The notes under the pieces are model-generated. The model was not told the origin of the DNA, ran no database searches, and worked only from the letters and a program-made list of their open reading frames with translations. Positions 1 to 8,986 of a stretch of 64,000 nucleotides of DNA are shown here, piece after piece (position 1 is the first letter of the stretch; each line of letters begins with the position of its first letter). This DNA is from Corallococcus silvisoli. Its GTDB lineage: Bacteria; Myxococcota; Myxococcia; Myxococcales; Myxococcaceae. A program made the position numbers and the translations under genes. The stretch spans positions 1 to 64,000 of the forward strand of contig NZ_JAAAPJ010000022.1 of the NCBI RefSeq assembly GCF_009909145.1. The letters run 5' to 3'.

Positions 1-77
1 TCAACTACCTGGCCCTGGTGCAGGTGGCGCTCATCTTCTCCTACCTGCGCCACCTGCATCCATCAGACACGGCCTAG
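1..77 (+). CDS. C-terminal end of a membrane protein (partial)
   Basis: Only the last 25 codons are present, read in frame 3 and ending in TAG. The residues are mostly hydrophobic (LALVQVALIFSYL) and then turn polar, which looks like a last transmembrane helix with a short tail. The gene starts before the window, so the family cannot be told. A strong hairpin follows at 96-126, which fits the end of a transcription unit. Confidence 0.55.
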   Translation, partial: NYLALVQVALIFSYLRHLHPSDTA

Positions 78-95
78 CGCCGTCAGCAGGATGGC

Positions 96-126
96 CACGG
101 AGGGGGGCACGCCGGGTCCCTCCGTG
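96..126. terminator. Hairpin after the partial membrane gene
   Basis: Perfect 9-bp inverted repeat, CACGGAGGG at 96-104 and CCCTCCGTG at 118-126, with a 13-nt loop. There is no U-tract. It lies between a stop codon and the next gene's start, so a terminator is the simplest reading. Confidence 0.5.
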
Positions 127-210
127 CCCTCGCGAGCGTGCGGGCGGTGGCGGGGCGGCCTGGACGCAACGCTCGTTGGAAGACCACCTGATGGGTAGTC
201 TCCAGAGTTC

Positions 211-3200
211 ATGCGTCCTCGCTCCCCACTTCACCCAAGGCTGACGCTGGCGGCGCTCCGGGACCTCGCGGGCGAGCCCTTGTTCGACCGGGCCCAGGCG
301 TGGCTCTCGCAGGATGCGGTGAAACTGCAGCCGCCCTCGGAGGATGCCATCCGGGGCACCGTGTCCGAAGGACGCCGGCGCTCCTTCGACGCGGGCATCC
401 GCGTGGATCCCGATTCCGATGGGTTGCTGCTGGACTGTGGATGCGAAGCGTACTGGGACGAAGGCGTCTGCGCGCATTCGGTCGCGGTCGGGCTCGCATG
501 GCTCCAGTCCGTTGCCCCACAACTTCAGGGCCAGCCGTCACACGCCTCCTCGCGAATGGCGGATGTCCGCGTACGGCCCTCCACGCCGGAAGCCCTTCAC
601 GACTGGCTCGTGGAGCACCACGTGGGCCGCGCGAGGAGCGTGCCCGTGGCAGTGCTCGGGCCCCTGTTACCTGACTTCCTCTCGCGCCATCGACTCCACG
701 CCCTGCGCAAGGCCACGGTGGTGGACGCGCTGGAGGGCGGCTCGAAGCTGCGGAGCCTGAAGGTCTCCGAAAAGGAGGCCCTCGCGGAAGCGGCATGGCG
801 GTGGGTGCGCGACGAGGCGGGGCGGGTCTCACGGGGGCTGGCGCTCGAAGCCGCCGCGAAGCCCCTGTCCCCACCCACGGATGCACGCCTCGCCCCCGTG
901 CAGGCGGCGCTCCTGCGCCTGCGCGCGCGCCTCCGGACCCAAGCCCTGCCCCGGCTGCTGGCACCTGCCCCTGTCGCCACCTTGGGGGAAAGCCCCTTGC
1001 GGCTTTTCGCGCGGGAGCCGGAGCTCGCGGCGTGGAGCCCTTCTTCTCGTCAGGGGGACCCTTCAGAGGAGCGGGGGCAGGTGGTGCTCGACCCTCGCGC
1101 CCTGCTGGAGGGGCGGGCCTGCCTGGCCTGTCCATGCTCGCCCAAGGCCCACGAGGCTTCCTGTGTCCACGCCCTGAGCGCCGTGGACTCGGTGCTGGAG
1201 TTGCTGGTGTCACTCCGGCAGACCCCACGCGCCACGAAGCTGTCGGAGTTGCTCTTCGAAGCACCGGGCCGCGAGTTGCTGACGTCGCTGGAGACGTCCC
1301 TCCAGGGGCGCGCGCTTCGCGAGGCCGCTGGCACGGAGGACTTCGTCACTTTCAGGCTGGAGCCAGGACCTCCGCGTGGCTGGCGGCTCCAGGCCTACCT
1401 GCACCTGCCCGCGAAGAAGGGCGGGTGGACTCCAGGTCGCGCCGTCACCTGGTACGACCGTGACAAGGCGCTCCGGGCCCTCCAGGGATTGGACGAGCGG
1501 CAGGCTTTCTCCCTCATCGAGGCGGAGGGCATGGTGGGGCAGGGCTCTCTGCACTTCGGGAGCGATGCCGAGGGGACGAGCGCGTCCTATGCCCTGCTCC
1601 TCCAGGCCCTGCGCACGCTCTCCCGAAGCTCCAGCCTTCGTCTCTCCAGCGTCCCGGACGTGCCCGCGCGGGTGCGGGAGTCGCCCCTGGGCTTCGCGCT
1701 GGAGCCGGACGGACAGGCCCTGCGCCTGCGGCCGGCGGTGGATGGACGCCCCGTGGCCGCGGAAGACCTGACACCGCCGCCCGCGGGCCCTCGGGCCTCC
1801 CAACCCTGGCTGCTCGTGGAGCCCGGTGTTCCCAGCGTCACCCTGGTGTCCGTTCCTCCGGACGCCGTCTCACTGCTCAAGTCGCTGAAGCTCCACGGCA
1901 CCTACGTGGCCGCTTCCCAGCGCGACGCGCTGCTGGGACACCTCTCCGCGCTGGAGGCGGCCTTCCCGGTAGCGCTGCCACCGGCCCTGGAGGCCCGCCC
2001 CGTGGAGGCCTGGCCGGGCCTGCTGGTGCGCCTGCGCGAGGTGGGGGACGCGTCCCTGGAAGGTTCGCTGCTCGTGAGGCCGCTGCCGGAGGCCGGTCCA
2101 CAGCCCGTGGGCGAGGGGGCCCCCGTGGTGCGTGGCCTGCGAGGCCGGGAGCGGGTCATGGTCCGACGGGACCTGGACGCCGAGCGCGCCCGGGCGGACG
2201 CGCTCCTCGAGCGTCTGTCATTGCCTCCAGGGGCCTACCGCTTCACTCGCGACACCGCGGAGGCCGCGCTCCCGCTGCTGGAGGCGCTGGAGCCGCTCGC
2301 GGGACCCGAGCTGCGCGTGGAGTGGGCGGAGCAGGCGTGGACGGTGACGCGCCCGGAGACCGCGAACCTCCGGGTCCAGGTGCGGCGGGAGCGCGACTGG
2401 TTCGGCGCCAGGGGCGGCGTGGAGCTGGATGGAGCCCGCGTGGGGCTGGCGCTCCTGCTGGACGCCGTGCGCCGCCGCCAGCGCTACATCCCGCTGGGAA
2501 AGGGACGCTGGATGCGCCTCACGGAGGCGCTGCGCGAGCAACTGACGCCGCTCGCGGACATGGCGCATGCCGGGCGGCAGGGGCTGGAGGTGAGCGCCGC
2601 GGCGGCGCCCGTCCTGGACACGCTCGAGAAGGCCGGCGTGCGCGTCCACGCGCCTCCGGATTGGCGCGGGCTGGCGCGGCGCATCCACGAAGCCCACGCG
2701 CGCACGGTGCGCGCGCCCCGGAGCCTGAAGGCGGAGCTGCGCGACTACCAGCGCGAGGGCTTCGTGTGGCTCGCCCGGCTGGCCTCATGGGGCGCGGGCG
2801 CGTGCCTGGCGGACGACATGGGGCTGGGCAAGACGCTCCAGGCGCTGGCCCTGCTGCTGGCCCGCGCGGCGGACGGGCCCGCCCTGGTGGTGGCGCCTAC
2901 GTCCCTGCGCGGCAACTGGGCCCGCGAGGCCGCGCGCTTCGCCCCGTCGCTGCGCGTGCACATCTGGCAGGACGCGGACCGGGGCGCCCTGCCATCCCTG
3001 CTGGGCCCTCGGGACGTGTTGATCATCAGCTACGGATTGCTGGTCAGGGACGTCCGCAAGCTGGCCTCCGTGACCTTCGCCACGCTGGTGGTGGACGAGG
3101 CTCAGGCGGTGAAGAACCCGGACACCGCCCGGGCTCGCGCGCTGCGCACCGTGAAGAGCGACGCCCGCGTGGCCCTGACCGGTACGCCGGTGGAGAACCG

Positions 3201-4122
3201 CCTGTCGGAGCTGTGGAGCCTCTACGACCTGCTCTTCCCGGGACTGCTGGGCGGGCGTGAGTCCTTCCACGCGCGGTTCGCCGTTCCCATCGAGCGCGAC
3301 CGGGACCCGGAGGCCCGCGCGTCCCTGGCTCGGCTGGTGCGCCCCTTCCTCCTGCGCCGCACCAAGGCCCAGGTGGCGCGCGAGCTGCCCCCGCGCATGG
3401 AGACGGTGGTGCCCGTCACCCTGTCCGACGCCGAGCGGCGCTTGTACGACGACGTCCGGCTGGCGGCGCTGGCGCGGCTGGACAGGGGGACGCCGGACAA
3501 GAATCCGCGCTTCGAACTGCTGGCGGCGCTCGCACGGCTCCGGCTGGCCGCATGCCATCCCCGGCTGGTGGATCCAGACACGGGCCTCTCCTCCTCCAAG
3601 CTGGAGCGCGTGCTGGAGCGGGTGGTCGAACTGTTGGCGGAGGGCGGCCGCGCGCTCGTCTTCAGCCAGTTCGTGCGCCACCTGGGGCTGGTGCGCGAGG
3701 CGCTGGAGTCCCGGGGCATCGCGTTCCAGTACCTGGATGGACAGACGCCCGCCGTGGAGCGGCAGGCCCGCGTGGAGGCCTTCCAGCGAGGGGAGGGCGC
3801 GCTCTTCCTCATCTCACTCAAGGCGGGTGGCACCGGCCTCAACCTCACCGCCGCGGACCACGTGCTGCACCTGGACCCGTGGTGGAACCCCGCCGTGGAG
3901 GACCAGGCCTCCGACCGCGCCCACCGCATCGGGCAGACGCGCCCCGTCACCGTTTCGCGTTTCGTCGCGGAGGGCACCATCGAGGAGGCCATCCTCGCCC
4001 TCCACGCGGAGAAGCGGGACCTGGCCGACAGCCTGCTGTCGGAGGCGGATGGCGCCGCCGCGCTGTCGCCCGAACAGTTGTTGGGGTTGCTGCGCTTCGG
4101 GGACGGGACCCACGGGCCTTGA
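211..4122 (+). CDS. SNF2-family helicase with two SWIM-type zinc fingers
   Basis: 1303-residue DNA-dependent ATPase of the SNF2/Rad54 family, presumably moving along DNA or remodelling protein-DNA complexes. The N-terminal third has a SWIM motif (CGCEAYWDEGVCAH, CxC...CxH) near residues 76-90 and a second SWIM-like CPC...CVH near residue 310; SWIM fingers bind DNA or protein. The C-terminal 440 residues hold the helicase core: Walker A DDMGLGKT near 868-875, DEAQ box near 962, the TGTPVENR motif, and the C-terminal lobe with LISLKAGGTGLNL and QASDRAHRIGQ. This is the usual bacterial SWIM-SNF2 layout. ATG 211 follows the terminator-like hairpin. It appears to be a single-gene unit. Confidence 0.93.
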   Translation: MRPRSPLHPRLTLAALRDLAGEPLFDRAQAWLSQDAVKLQPPSEDAIRGTVSEGRRRSFDAGIRVDPDSDGLLLDCGCEAYWDEGVCAHSVAVGLAWLQSVAPQLQGQPSHASSRMADVRVRPSTPEALHDWLVEHHVGRARSVPVAVLGPLLPDFLSRHRLHALRKATVVDALEGGSKLRSLKVSEKEALAEAAWRWVRDEAGRVSRGLALEAAAKPLSPPTDARLAPVQAALLRLRARLRTQALPRLLAPAPVATLGESPLRLFAREPELAAWSPSSRQGDPSEERGQVVLDPRALLEGRACLACPCSPKAHEASCVHALSAVDSVLELLVSLRQTPRATKLSELLFEAPGRELLTSLETSLQGRALREAAGTEDFVTFRLEPGPPRGWRLQAYLHLPAKKGGWTPGRAVTWYDRDKALRALQGLDERQAFSLIEAEGMVGQGSLHFGSDAEGTSASYALLLQALRTLSRSSSLRLSSVPDVPARVRESPLGFALEPDGQALRLRPAVDGRPVAAEDLTPPPAGPRASQPWLLVEPGVPSVTLVSVPPDAVSLLKSLKLHGTYVAASQRDALLGHLSALEAAFPVALPPALEARPVEAWPGLLVRLREVGDASLEGSLLVRPLPEAGPQPVGEGAPVVRGLRGRERVMVRRDLDAERARADALLERLSLPPGAYRFTRDTAEAALPLLEALEPLAGPELRVEWAEQAWTVTRPETANLRVQVRRERDWFGARGGVELDGARVGLALLLDAVRRRQRYIPLGKGRWMRLTEALREQLTPLADMAHAGRQGLEVSAAAAPVLDTLEKAGVRVHAPPDWRGLARRIHEAHARTVRAPRSLKAELRDYQREGFVWLARLASWGAGACLADDMGLGKTLQALALLLARAADGPALVVAPTSLRGNWAREAARFAPSLRVHIWQDADRGALPSLLGPRDVLIISYGLLVRDVRKLASVTFATLVVDEAQAVKNPDTARARALRTVKSDARVALTGTPVENRLSELWSLYDLLFPGLLGGRESFHARFAVPIERDRDPEARASLARLVRPFLLRRTKAQVARELPPRMETVVPVTLSDAERRLYDDVRLAALARLDRGTPDKNPRFELLAALARLRLAACHPRLVDPDTGLSSSKLERVLERVVELLAEGGRALVFSQFVRHLGLVREALESRGIAFQYLDGQTPAVERQARVEAFQRGEGALFLISLKAGGTGLNLTAADHVLHLDPWWNPAVEDQASDRAHRIGQTRPVTVSRFVAEGTIEEAILALHAEKRDLADSLLSEADGAAALSPEQLLGLLRFGDGTHGP

Positions 4123-4233
4123 GGCGACCCGCGCCTGACGCTCCCCGGAGAGGACACCCGCGCGGCGTTTCTGGAATAGGGTGCGCTCCCGCCCGTTCCC
4201 GGGCGCCGCTTGGGTCTCTCTCCAGGAGCGAGG

Positions 4234-5634
4234 ATGTTCCGTCCGCCGTTGTCGTGGTTCGCCTGCGTGGCCCTGCTGGGTGCGTCCCAGTCATGGGCCC
4301 AGGCCCCCCAGCCGTCCCCGGAGGCCGCGGCCTCCACCCCCGTCGCGAAGCTGGGCGCCAGCATCCAGGCCCGCACGCTGAAGAACGGGCTCACCGTCGT
4401 CGTCTGGCCGGACCACGACATCCCCAACGTGGCCCTGGCCAACTGGTTCCGCGTGGGCAGCCGCAACGAGCGGCCCGGCATCACCGGCCTGTCCCACTTC
4501 TTCGAACACATGATGTTCAACGGCGCGAAGAAGTACGGCCCCGGTGAGTTCGACCGCGTGATGGAGGCCCACGGCGGCGCCAACAACGCCTTCACCTCCG
4601 AGGACGTCACCGTCTACCTGGACTGGTTCCCCGCCTCCGCGCTGCCCCTCATCCTGGACCTGGAGCAGGACCGGCTCCAGTCGCTCGCGTTCGACCCCAA
4701 GGTCATCGAGTCCGAGCGCGGCGTCGTCTACTCCGAGCGCCGCTCCTCCGTGGACAATGACAACACCGGCGCGCTGATGGAGCAGGTGCAGGCCACCGCC
4801 TTCGTCGCGCACCCGTACCAGATTCCCGTCATCGGCTGGCCGTCCGACATCGAGTCCTGGCGCATGGAGGACCTCCAGCGCTACTTCAAGACCTACTACG
4901 CGCCCAACAACGCCACGCTGGTCATCGCCGGAGACGTGGAGCCCGCCCGCCTCTTCGAGCAGGTGGAGGCCACGCTGGGCACCATCCCCGCCCAGCCCCC
5001 GCCGGAGCCCGTGCGCACGAAGGAGCCCGAACAGCAGGGCGAGCGGCGCGTCATCGTGAAGAAGCTGGCCCAGTCCCCGCTGCTCCAGGTCGTCTACCAC
5101 GGCCTGTCCGGCAATGATCCGGACGCGGAGGCGCTGGAGCTCCTCGGCCTCATCCTCACCCAGGGAGACTCGTCCCGCCTGCACCGCAAGCTGGTGGACG
5201 AGGCGCGCGTGGCCATCCGCGTCCGGAGCAGCACCTCCGGCGGCTTCGATCCGTCGCTCGCGTGGTTCCTGGTGGACCTGCCGCCCGGCGGCGACCTGGC
5301 GAAGACCGAAGCGCTGCTCACCGCGGAGCTGGCCCGCGTGGCGAAAGAGGGCGTCACCGACGCGGAGCTGCGCAAGGCGCGCAACGTCGCCCTGGCCGCC
5401 TTCTGGCGCAAGCTGGAGACGAACGACGGCCGCGCCCGCGAGCTGGGCAGCGCCGCCACCTTCCGAGGGGACTGGAAGGCGCTGCTCGACGCGCCCTCGC
5501 GCTACGAGAAGGTCACGCTCGAAGGCGTGCACAAGCTGGCCGCCCGCATCTTCAACTCCGACCACCGCACGGTGGGCTGGCTCGTCCCCACCACCGCCTC
5601 CTCCACGCCGGCCTCCAAGGAGGGCTCGCGATGA
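4234..5634 (+). CDS. Zinc peptidase M16 family, catalytic member, exported
   Basis: 466 residues. A Sec signal peptide ([17 protein letters not shown]) is followed by an M16 (pitrilysin/MPP-like) fold. The inverted zinc motif HFFEH is intact at residues 88-92, and the downstream [10 protein letters not shown] segment supplies the third ligand and helix, so this subunit should be catalytic. AGGAG at 4224-4228 lies five bases before ATG 4234; an in-frame TTG upstream at 4210 lacks this. Its stop overlaps the start of the next M16 gene (ATGA), so the two are translationally coupled. Bacterial M16B enzymes often act as a catalytic plus non-catalytic pair closing on short peptides. The expected location is the periplasm or cell surface. 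Confidence 0.93.
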   Translation: MFRPPLSWFACVALLGASQSWAQAPQPSPEAAASTPVAKLGASIQARTLKNGLTVVVWPDHDIPNVALANWFRVGSRNERPGITGLSHFFEHMMFNGAKKYGPGEFDRVMEAHGGANNAFTSEDVTVYLDWFPASALPLILDLEQDRLQSLAFDPKVIESERGVVYSERRSSVDNDNTGALMEQVQATAFVAHPYQIPVIGWPSDIESWRMEDLQRYFKTYYAPNNATLVIAGDVEPARLFEQVEATLGTIPAQPPPEPVRTKEPEQQGERRVIVKKLAQSPLLQVVYHGLSGNDPDAEALELLGLILTQGDSSRLHRKLVDEARVAIRVRSSTSGGFDPSLAWFLVDLPPGGDLAKTEALLTAELARVAKEGVTDAELRKARNVALAAFWRKLETNDGRARELGSAATFRGDWKALLDAPSRYEKVTLEGVHKLAARIFNSDHRTVGWLVPTTASSTPASKEGSR

Positions 5635-7175
5635 GCGCCTTCTTCCGCCTCCGCTCCCAAGGACTCCACGCGATGCGCGCGCCCACCCGTCTTCGCACCG
5701 CGCTCGCCGCGCTGCTGCTCGCCTCCGGCTGCGCGTCCACCCGGTCATCCGCGCCCGCCGAGCCCCCCGCGCCCGCCGCCTCCATCCCCGCGGCTCCAGC
5801 TCCGGCCCCCGCCGAGGCCCCTTCCCCGACGAAGGGCGTGACGCTGCCCGAGACGACCACCGTCACGCTGAAGAACGGGGCGCGGCTGCTGCTCGTGGAG
5901 AAGCACGACCTGCCGCTCGTGGCCTTCTCCGCGTGGCTCCGCGGAGGTTCGAGCACCGACCCCGCCGGCAAGGAGGGCCTGGCCGCGCTCACCGCCCAGC
6001 TGCTCCAGAAGGGCGCGGGCTCCCGCAACGCCCAGCAGTTCGCCGAGGCCGTGGACGGCGTGGGCGGCGAGCTGGAGATCGTGCCGAACCGCGAGGCGCT
6101 GCTCCTCAACGGCAGCTTCCTGGCTCGCGACTCCGCGCTGATGGTGGAGCTGCTGTCGGACCTGCTCATGCGTCCGCGCTTCGACGCGCAGGAGCTGGAG
6201 AAGGCCCGCGCGCTGCGCGTGTCGGAGATCGCCACCGCCAAGGATGGCGACCCGCGCATGCTCATCGGCGTGTACTTCAACGCCTTCCACTTCCCCGCGC
6301 ACCCCTACGGCCGGCCGCCGCTGGGCAGTGAAGCGTCGCTGCCCACCATCGGCCGGAGCGACGTGCTCGGGTGGGCGAAGGCGAACCTGGGCGCGGACCG
6401 GCTCATCCTCTCCGTGGTGGGTGACTTCGACGCGAAGGCGCTCGGCGCGAAGCTGGAGGCCGCCCTGGGAGGCTGGGCTCCCGCGGGCCAGCCGCTCTCC
6501 GCCGTGCCCGCCACCGCGCCCACGAAGGGCCGGCGCGTGCTGCTGGTGGACAAGCCCGACGCCACCCAGACCTACTTCGCCATCGGCAACACCGGCATCC
6601 GCCGCACCGACCCGGACCGCGTCGTGGCGGAGCTGTCCAACACCGTGCTGGGGGGGCGCTTCACCTCGCTGCTCAACACCGAGCTGCGCGTGAAGACCGG
6701 CCTCACCTACGGCGCCCGCTCCAGCCTGGCCCCCGGCCTCCAGGCGGGCCCGGTCACCCTCACGTCCTATACCCAGACGGCCACCACGGGCCGCGCCATC
6801 GACCTGGCGCTGGAGGTGCTCGCGCGCTACCGCCAGGACGGCGTGGATGACGCCATGCTCACCTCCGCCCAGGCCTACGTGCAGGGACAGTTTCCCCCCA
6901 CGCTGGAGACGGGCGAGCAGCTGGCCATGAAGCTGTCGGAGCTGGCCTTCTACGGCCTGGACGCGCAGGACGTGAACGGCTTCGCGAGCGCCGTGGCCGC
7001 CACCACCCGCGACAGCGTCCGCGCCGTGAACCAGCGCGTCCTGCCCGCCAACGAGGACCTGACCCTCGTCCTCCTGGGCAAGGCGGACGCCCTGCGCGAC
7101 GTGGCCCGTAAGTACGGCCCCGTCACGGAGATGAGAATCTCCGACAAGCAATTCGCGCCGCCGCCCGCCCGGTGA
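5631..7175 (+). CDS. M16 family protein, non-catalytic lipoprotein partner
   Basis: 514 residues. Basic N-terminus, hydrophobic stretch and lipobox (LASGC, Cys34) mark a lipoprotein, followed by a Pro/Ala-rich linker of about 35 residues and an M16 fold. Where the partner has HFFEH this protein has ALTAQ, so both His and the catalytic Glu are lost. The conserved C-terminal M16 features remain ([21 protein letters not shown]). Coupled through ATGA to the catalytic gene, it is best read as the pseudo-subunit of a heterodimer, as in mitochondrial MPP alpha/beta and several bacterial pairs. The lipid anchor would tether the complex to a membrane. A hairpin and palindromes follow it. Confidence 0.92.
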   Translation: MSAFFRLRSQGLHAMRAPTRLRTALAALLLASGCASTRSSAPAEPPAPAASIPAAPAPAPAEAPSPTKGVTLPETTTVTLKNGARLLLVEKHDLPLVAFSAWLRGGSSTDPAGKEGLAALTAQLLQKGAGSRNAQQFAEAVDGVGGELEIVPNREALLLNGSFLARDSALMVELLSDLLMRPRFDAQELEKARALRVSEIATAKDGDPRMLIGVYFNAFHFPAHPYGRPPLGSEASLPTIGRSDVLGWAKANLGADRLILSVVGDFDAKALGAKLEAALGGWAPAGQPLSAVPATAPTKGRRVLLVDKPDATQTYFAIGNTGIRRTDPDRVVAELSNTVLGGRFTSLLNTELRVKTGLTYGARSSLAPGLQAGPVTLTSYTQTATTGRAIDLALEVLARYRQDGVDDAMLTSAQAYVQGQFPPTLETGEQLAMKLSELAFYGLDAQDVNGFASAVAATTRDSVRAVNQRVLPANEDLTLVLLGKADALRDVARKYGPVTEMRISDKQFAPPPAR

Positions 7176-7215
7176 AGCCAGACGGAGGTAGGCATAGCGA
7201 TTGAAACCCGCCTAC

Positions 7216-7244
7216 ATAGACTTCACAGTGAAGTCTATATAGAC
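7216..7244. promoter_or_regulatory. Overlapping palindromes, operator-like
   Basis: Two perfect palindromes share a half-site. The first has 11-bp arms, ATAGACTTCAC at 7216-7226 and its complement at 7228-7238, around one central base. The second is GTCTATATAGAC at 7233-7244. The result is three TAGAC half-sites in alternating orientation in an AT-rich patch, 90-115 bp before the start of the following lipoprotein gene. This looks like a binding site for a dimeric regulator; the protein is unknown. Confidence 0.5.
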
Positions 7245-7254
7245 ATGAATTGAC

Positions 7255-7275
7255 CCCCTTCGAGTATAGAAGGGG
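7255..7275. terminator. Hairpin between the M16 pair and the next lipoprotein
   Basis: Perfect 7-bp stem, CCCCTTC at 7255-7261 and GAAGGGG at 7269-7275, with a 7-nt AT-rich loop and no T-tract. It may end the M16 transcript or sit in the leader of the next gene. Confidence 0.4.
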
Positions 7276-7331
7276 TGTCAGGTCGGGGCCGGGACCGGAC
7301 AGTCATTCAGTGTTTGTCCTCTGGGCCCATC

Positions 7332-8966
7332 ATGTCCATGCATCGTTTGTCGTTGTTGCTCGTCCCCGCCTGCGCGGCCTGGTTGGGCTGCGGGGAAGCA
7401 GCGCCCTCCTCCGAAGAGAGGAGTCCCCCGGGGCTGCCGGTGCTGACGCCGCGGGAGGGGACCGCGGTCATCTCCCAGGACGACGTCCTGCCCGGCTGTG
7501 GTGAACCCGACGCGGGCACTGGTGCGGGGGACGCGGGCACGCCCGACACCTCCGTGCTGGTGACGGCTGACAGCCGCTACCACTCCAGCGCTGGGGTGAC
7601 GGTGGTCCCGGAGAGCCTGGCTGGCCGCGACCTGGAGATCCTCATCCCCCACGGCATCGACTTCGACCGGCGCACGGGTACTCCGGTGGCAGGGGGCATG
7701 CGCTTCGACAACGTGCCGGACGGCGAGTACTTCCTGCGCGCGAACCGGCTCTACTTCCTGACGCGCGCGCGCCACTTCGACCTGGGGCTGAACCGCATCG
7801 GCCGTCCGGACGCCGTCTACACGTCCATCATGGAGTCGACCGCGTCCCTGTCCTTCACCCACCTGGAGCCCTGGCAGGACTGGACGTCCACCTACGACCC
7901 GGGCAGCTCGCTCCAGGCCACCAGCGCGGACGTGGACCTGTACGCGCCGCTCTCCCCCAATGAGTACCCGACGGCCGGGGCCACGACGCTCGAGGATCCG
8001 GTGGCCTGGGTCTACAGCGGCTCCGGCCGCGGGCTGCCCGCGCTGGATGCCACGAAGGGCGACCGCCTCTACGTGAACCAGCTCAATTCGGTGGGGGCCG
8101 GCACCCTCCCGAGCGGCGGGCCCCTGGTCTACTCCACCGTGGTGAGCAGCCTGCACCCGCCGGCCTTCTCCTTCACGCCGGACGGCACCACGTCCCTGCC
8201 GTTGTCGGGCGCCTTGCAGCCCGTCGCGCAGCAGCCGTTCTCCATGGAGTGGCGCCTGTCGGAGTTCACCCGCTGGCGCACGGACGCGAACCCCACCGGG
8301 ACGCTCAGCACGCCTTCGCTGTCGCTGTCGCCCGCGCCGTTCGGCTACCAGGACGGCTGGGTGGGCTACCAAGGCGAGCTGCTCACCCTGACGCTGCCGC
8401 GCGGTGAGGACGGCGTCATCGCGCGCCGGCTCGCCTACGGCAATCCCTATCCCTCCAGTTCGGGCGTGGTGGGCACGGTCGGCTATTCGTTCCGCTCCGC
8501 GACGCCGGTCGTCGTGGGGACCCGGAACCACTACCCCAGCGGCGGCATCTACGTCATCGACCGGTTGGACCACCTCATCGCGGGTCCCCTCCAACCGTCC
8601 ATCTCGCCGCCCCGCGAGCTGCGCATCGACGGGGTGGATGCCTACGCGTCGCGCGTGGTGGGCACCACGCAGCCGGTGTTCAGCTGGCGGCCTCCGGTCC
8701 AGGGGACGCCCAAGGCCTACGTCCTGTCCGTCATCCAGTTGGTCGGCACCTTCGACGCGAACCCGACGCTGCGCTTCTACGTGCCTGGGGACAGGACGCA
8801 GGTCCGGCTGCCGCCCAACCTGCTGCTGCCGGGCACCGTCTACTACGCGCGGGTGACGGCGGATGGCTCTCCGAACTACGAGCCCTGGCGGGCCCCGTAC
8901 ATCACCGCGGAGCTGCTGCCCAACGTCAGCGCGGACACGTACAGCGCTGCCTTCACCACGCCGTAG
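7332..8966 (+). CDS. Putative lipoprotein, unknown function
   Basis: 544 residues. The N-terminus MSMHRLSLLLVPACAAWLGC gives a clear signal peptide with lipobox and Cys20. The rest is a soluble, beta-rich extracellular-type sequence with many Gly, Pro, Thr and Tyr and no recognisable catalytic motif. A late segment (THLEPWQDWTS, then FSWRPPVQGTPKAYVLSV) resembles fibronectin-like or carbohydrate-binding repeats, but I do not assign a family. An upstream in-frame GTG (7275) exists, but only the ATG at 7332 places the signal peptide at the N-terminus. Operator-like palindromes lie just upstream. It converges on the next gene with a 20-bp gap. Confidence 0.75.
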   Translation: MSMHRLSLLLVPACAAWLGCGEAAPSSEERSPPGLPVLTPREGTAVISQDDVLPGCGEPDAGTGAGDAGTPDTSVLVTADSRYHSSAGVTVVPESLAGRDLEILIPHGIDFDRRTGTPVAGGMRFDNVPDGEYFLRANRLYFLTRARHFDLGLNRIGRPDAVYTSIMESTASLSFTHLEPWQDWTSTYDPGSSLQATSADVDLYAPLSPNEYPTAGATTLEDPVAWVYSGSGRGLPALDATKGDRLYVNQLNSVGAGTLPSGGPLVYSTVVSSLHPPAFSFTPDGTTSLPLSGALQPVAQQPFSMEWRLSEFTRWRTDANPTGTLSTPSLSLSPAPFGYQDGWVGYQGELLTLTLPRGEDGVIARRLAYGNPYPSSSGVVGTVGYSFRSATPVVVGTRNHYPSGGIYVIDRLDHLIAGPLQPSISPPRELRIDGVDAYASRVVGTTQPVFSWRPPVQGTPKAYVLSVIQLVGTFDANPTLRFYVPGDRTQVRLPPNLLLPGTVYYARVTADGSPNYEPWRAPYITAELLPNVSADTYSAAFTTP

Positions 8967-8986
8967 TCCCGGCGGGAGCCCGCCCG

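Noticed and set aside
7199-7208. GATTGAAAC, like the 3' end of many CRISPR repeats.
   Set aside because: It occurs once, with no regularly spaced copies and no cas genes nearby.
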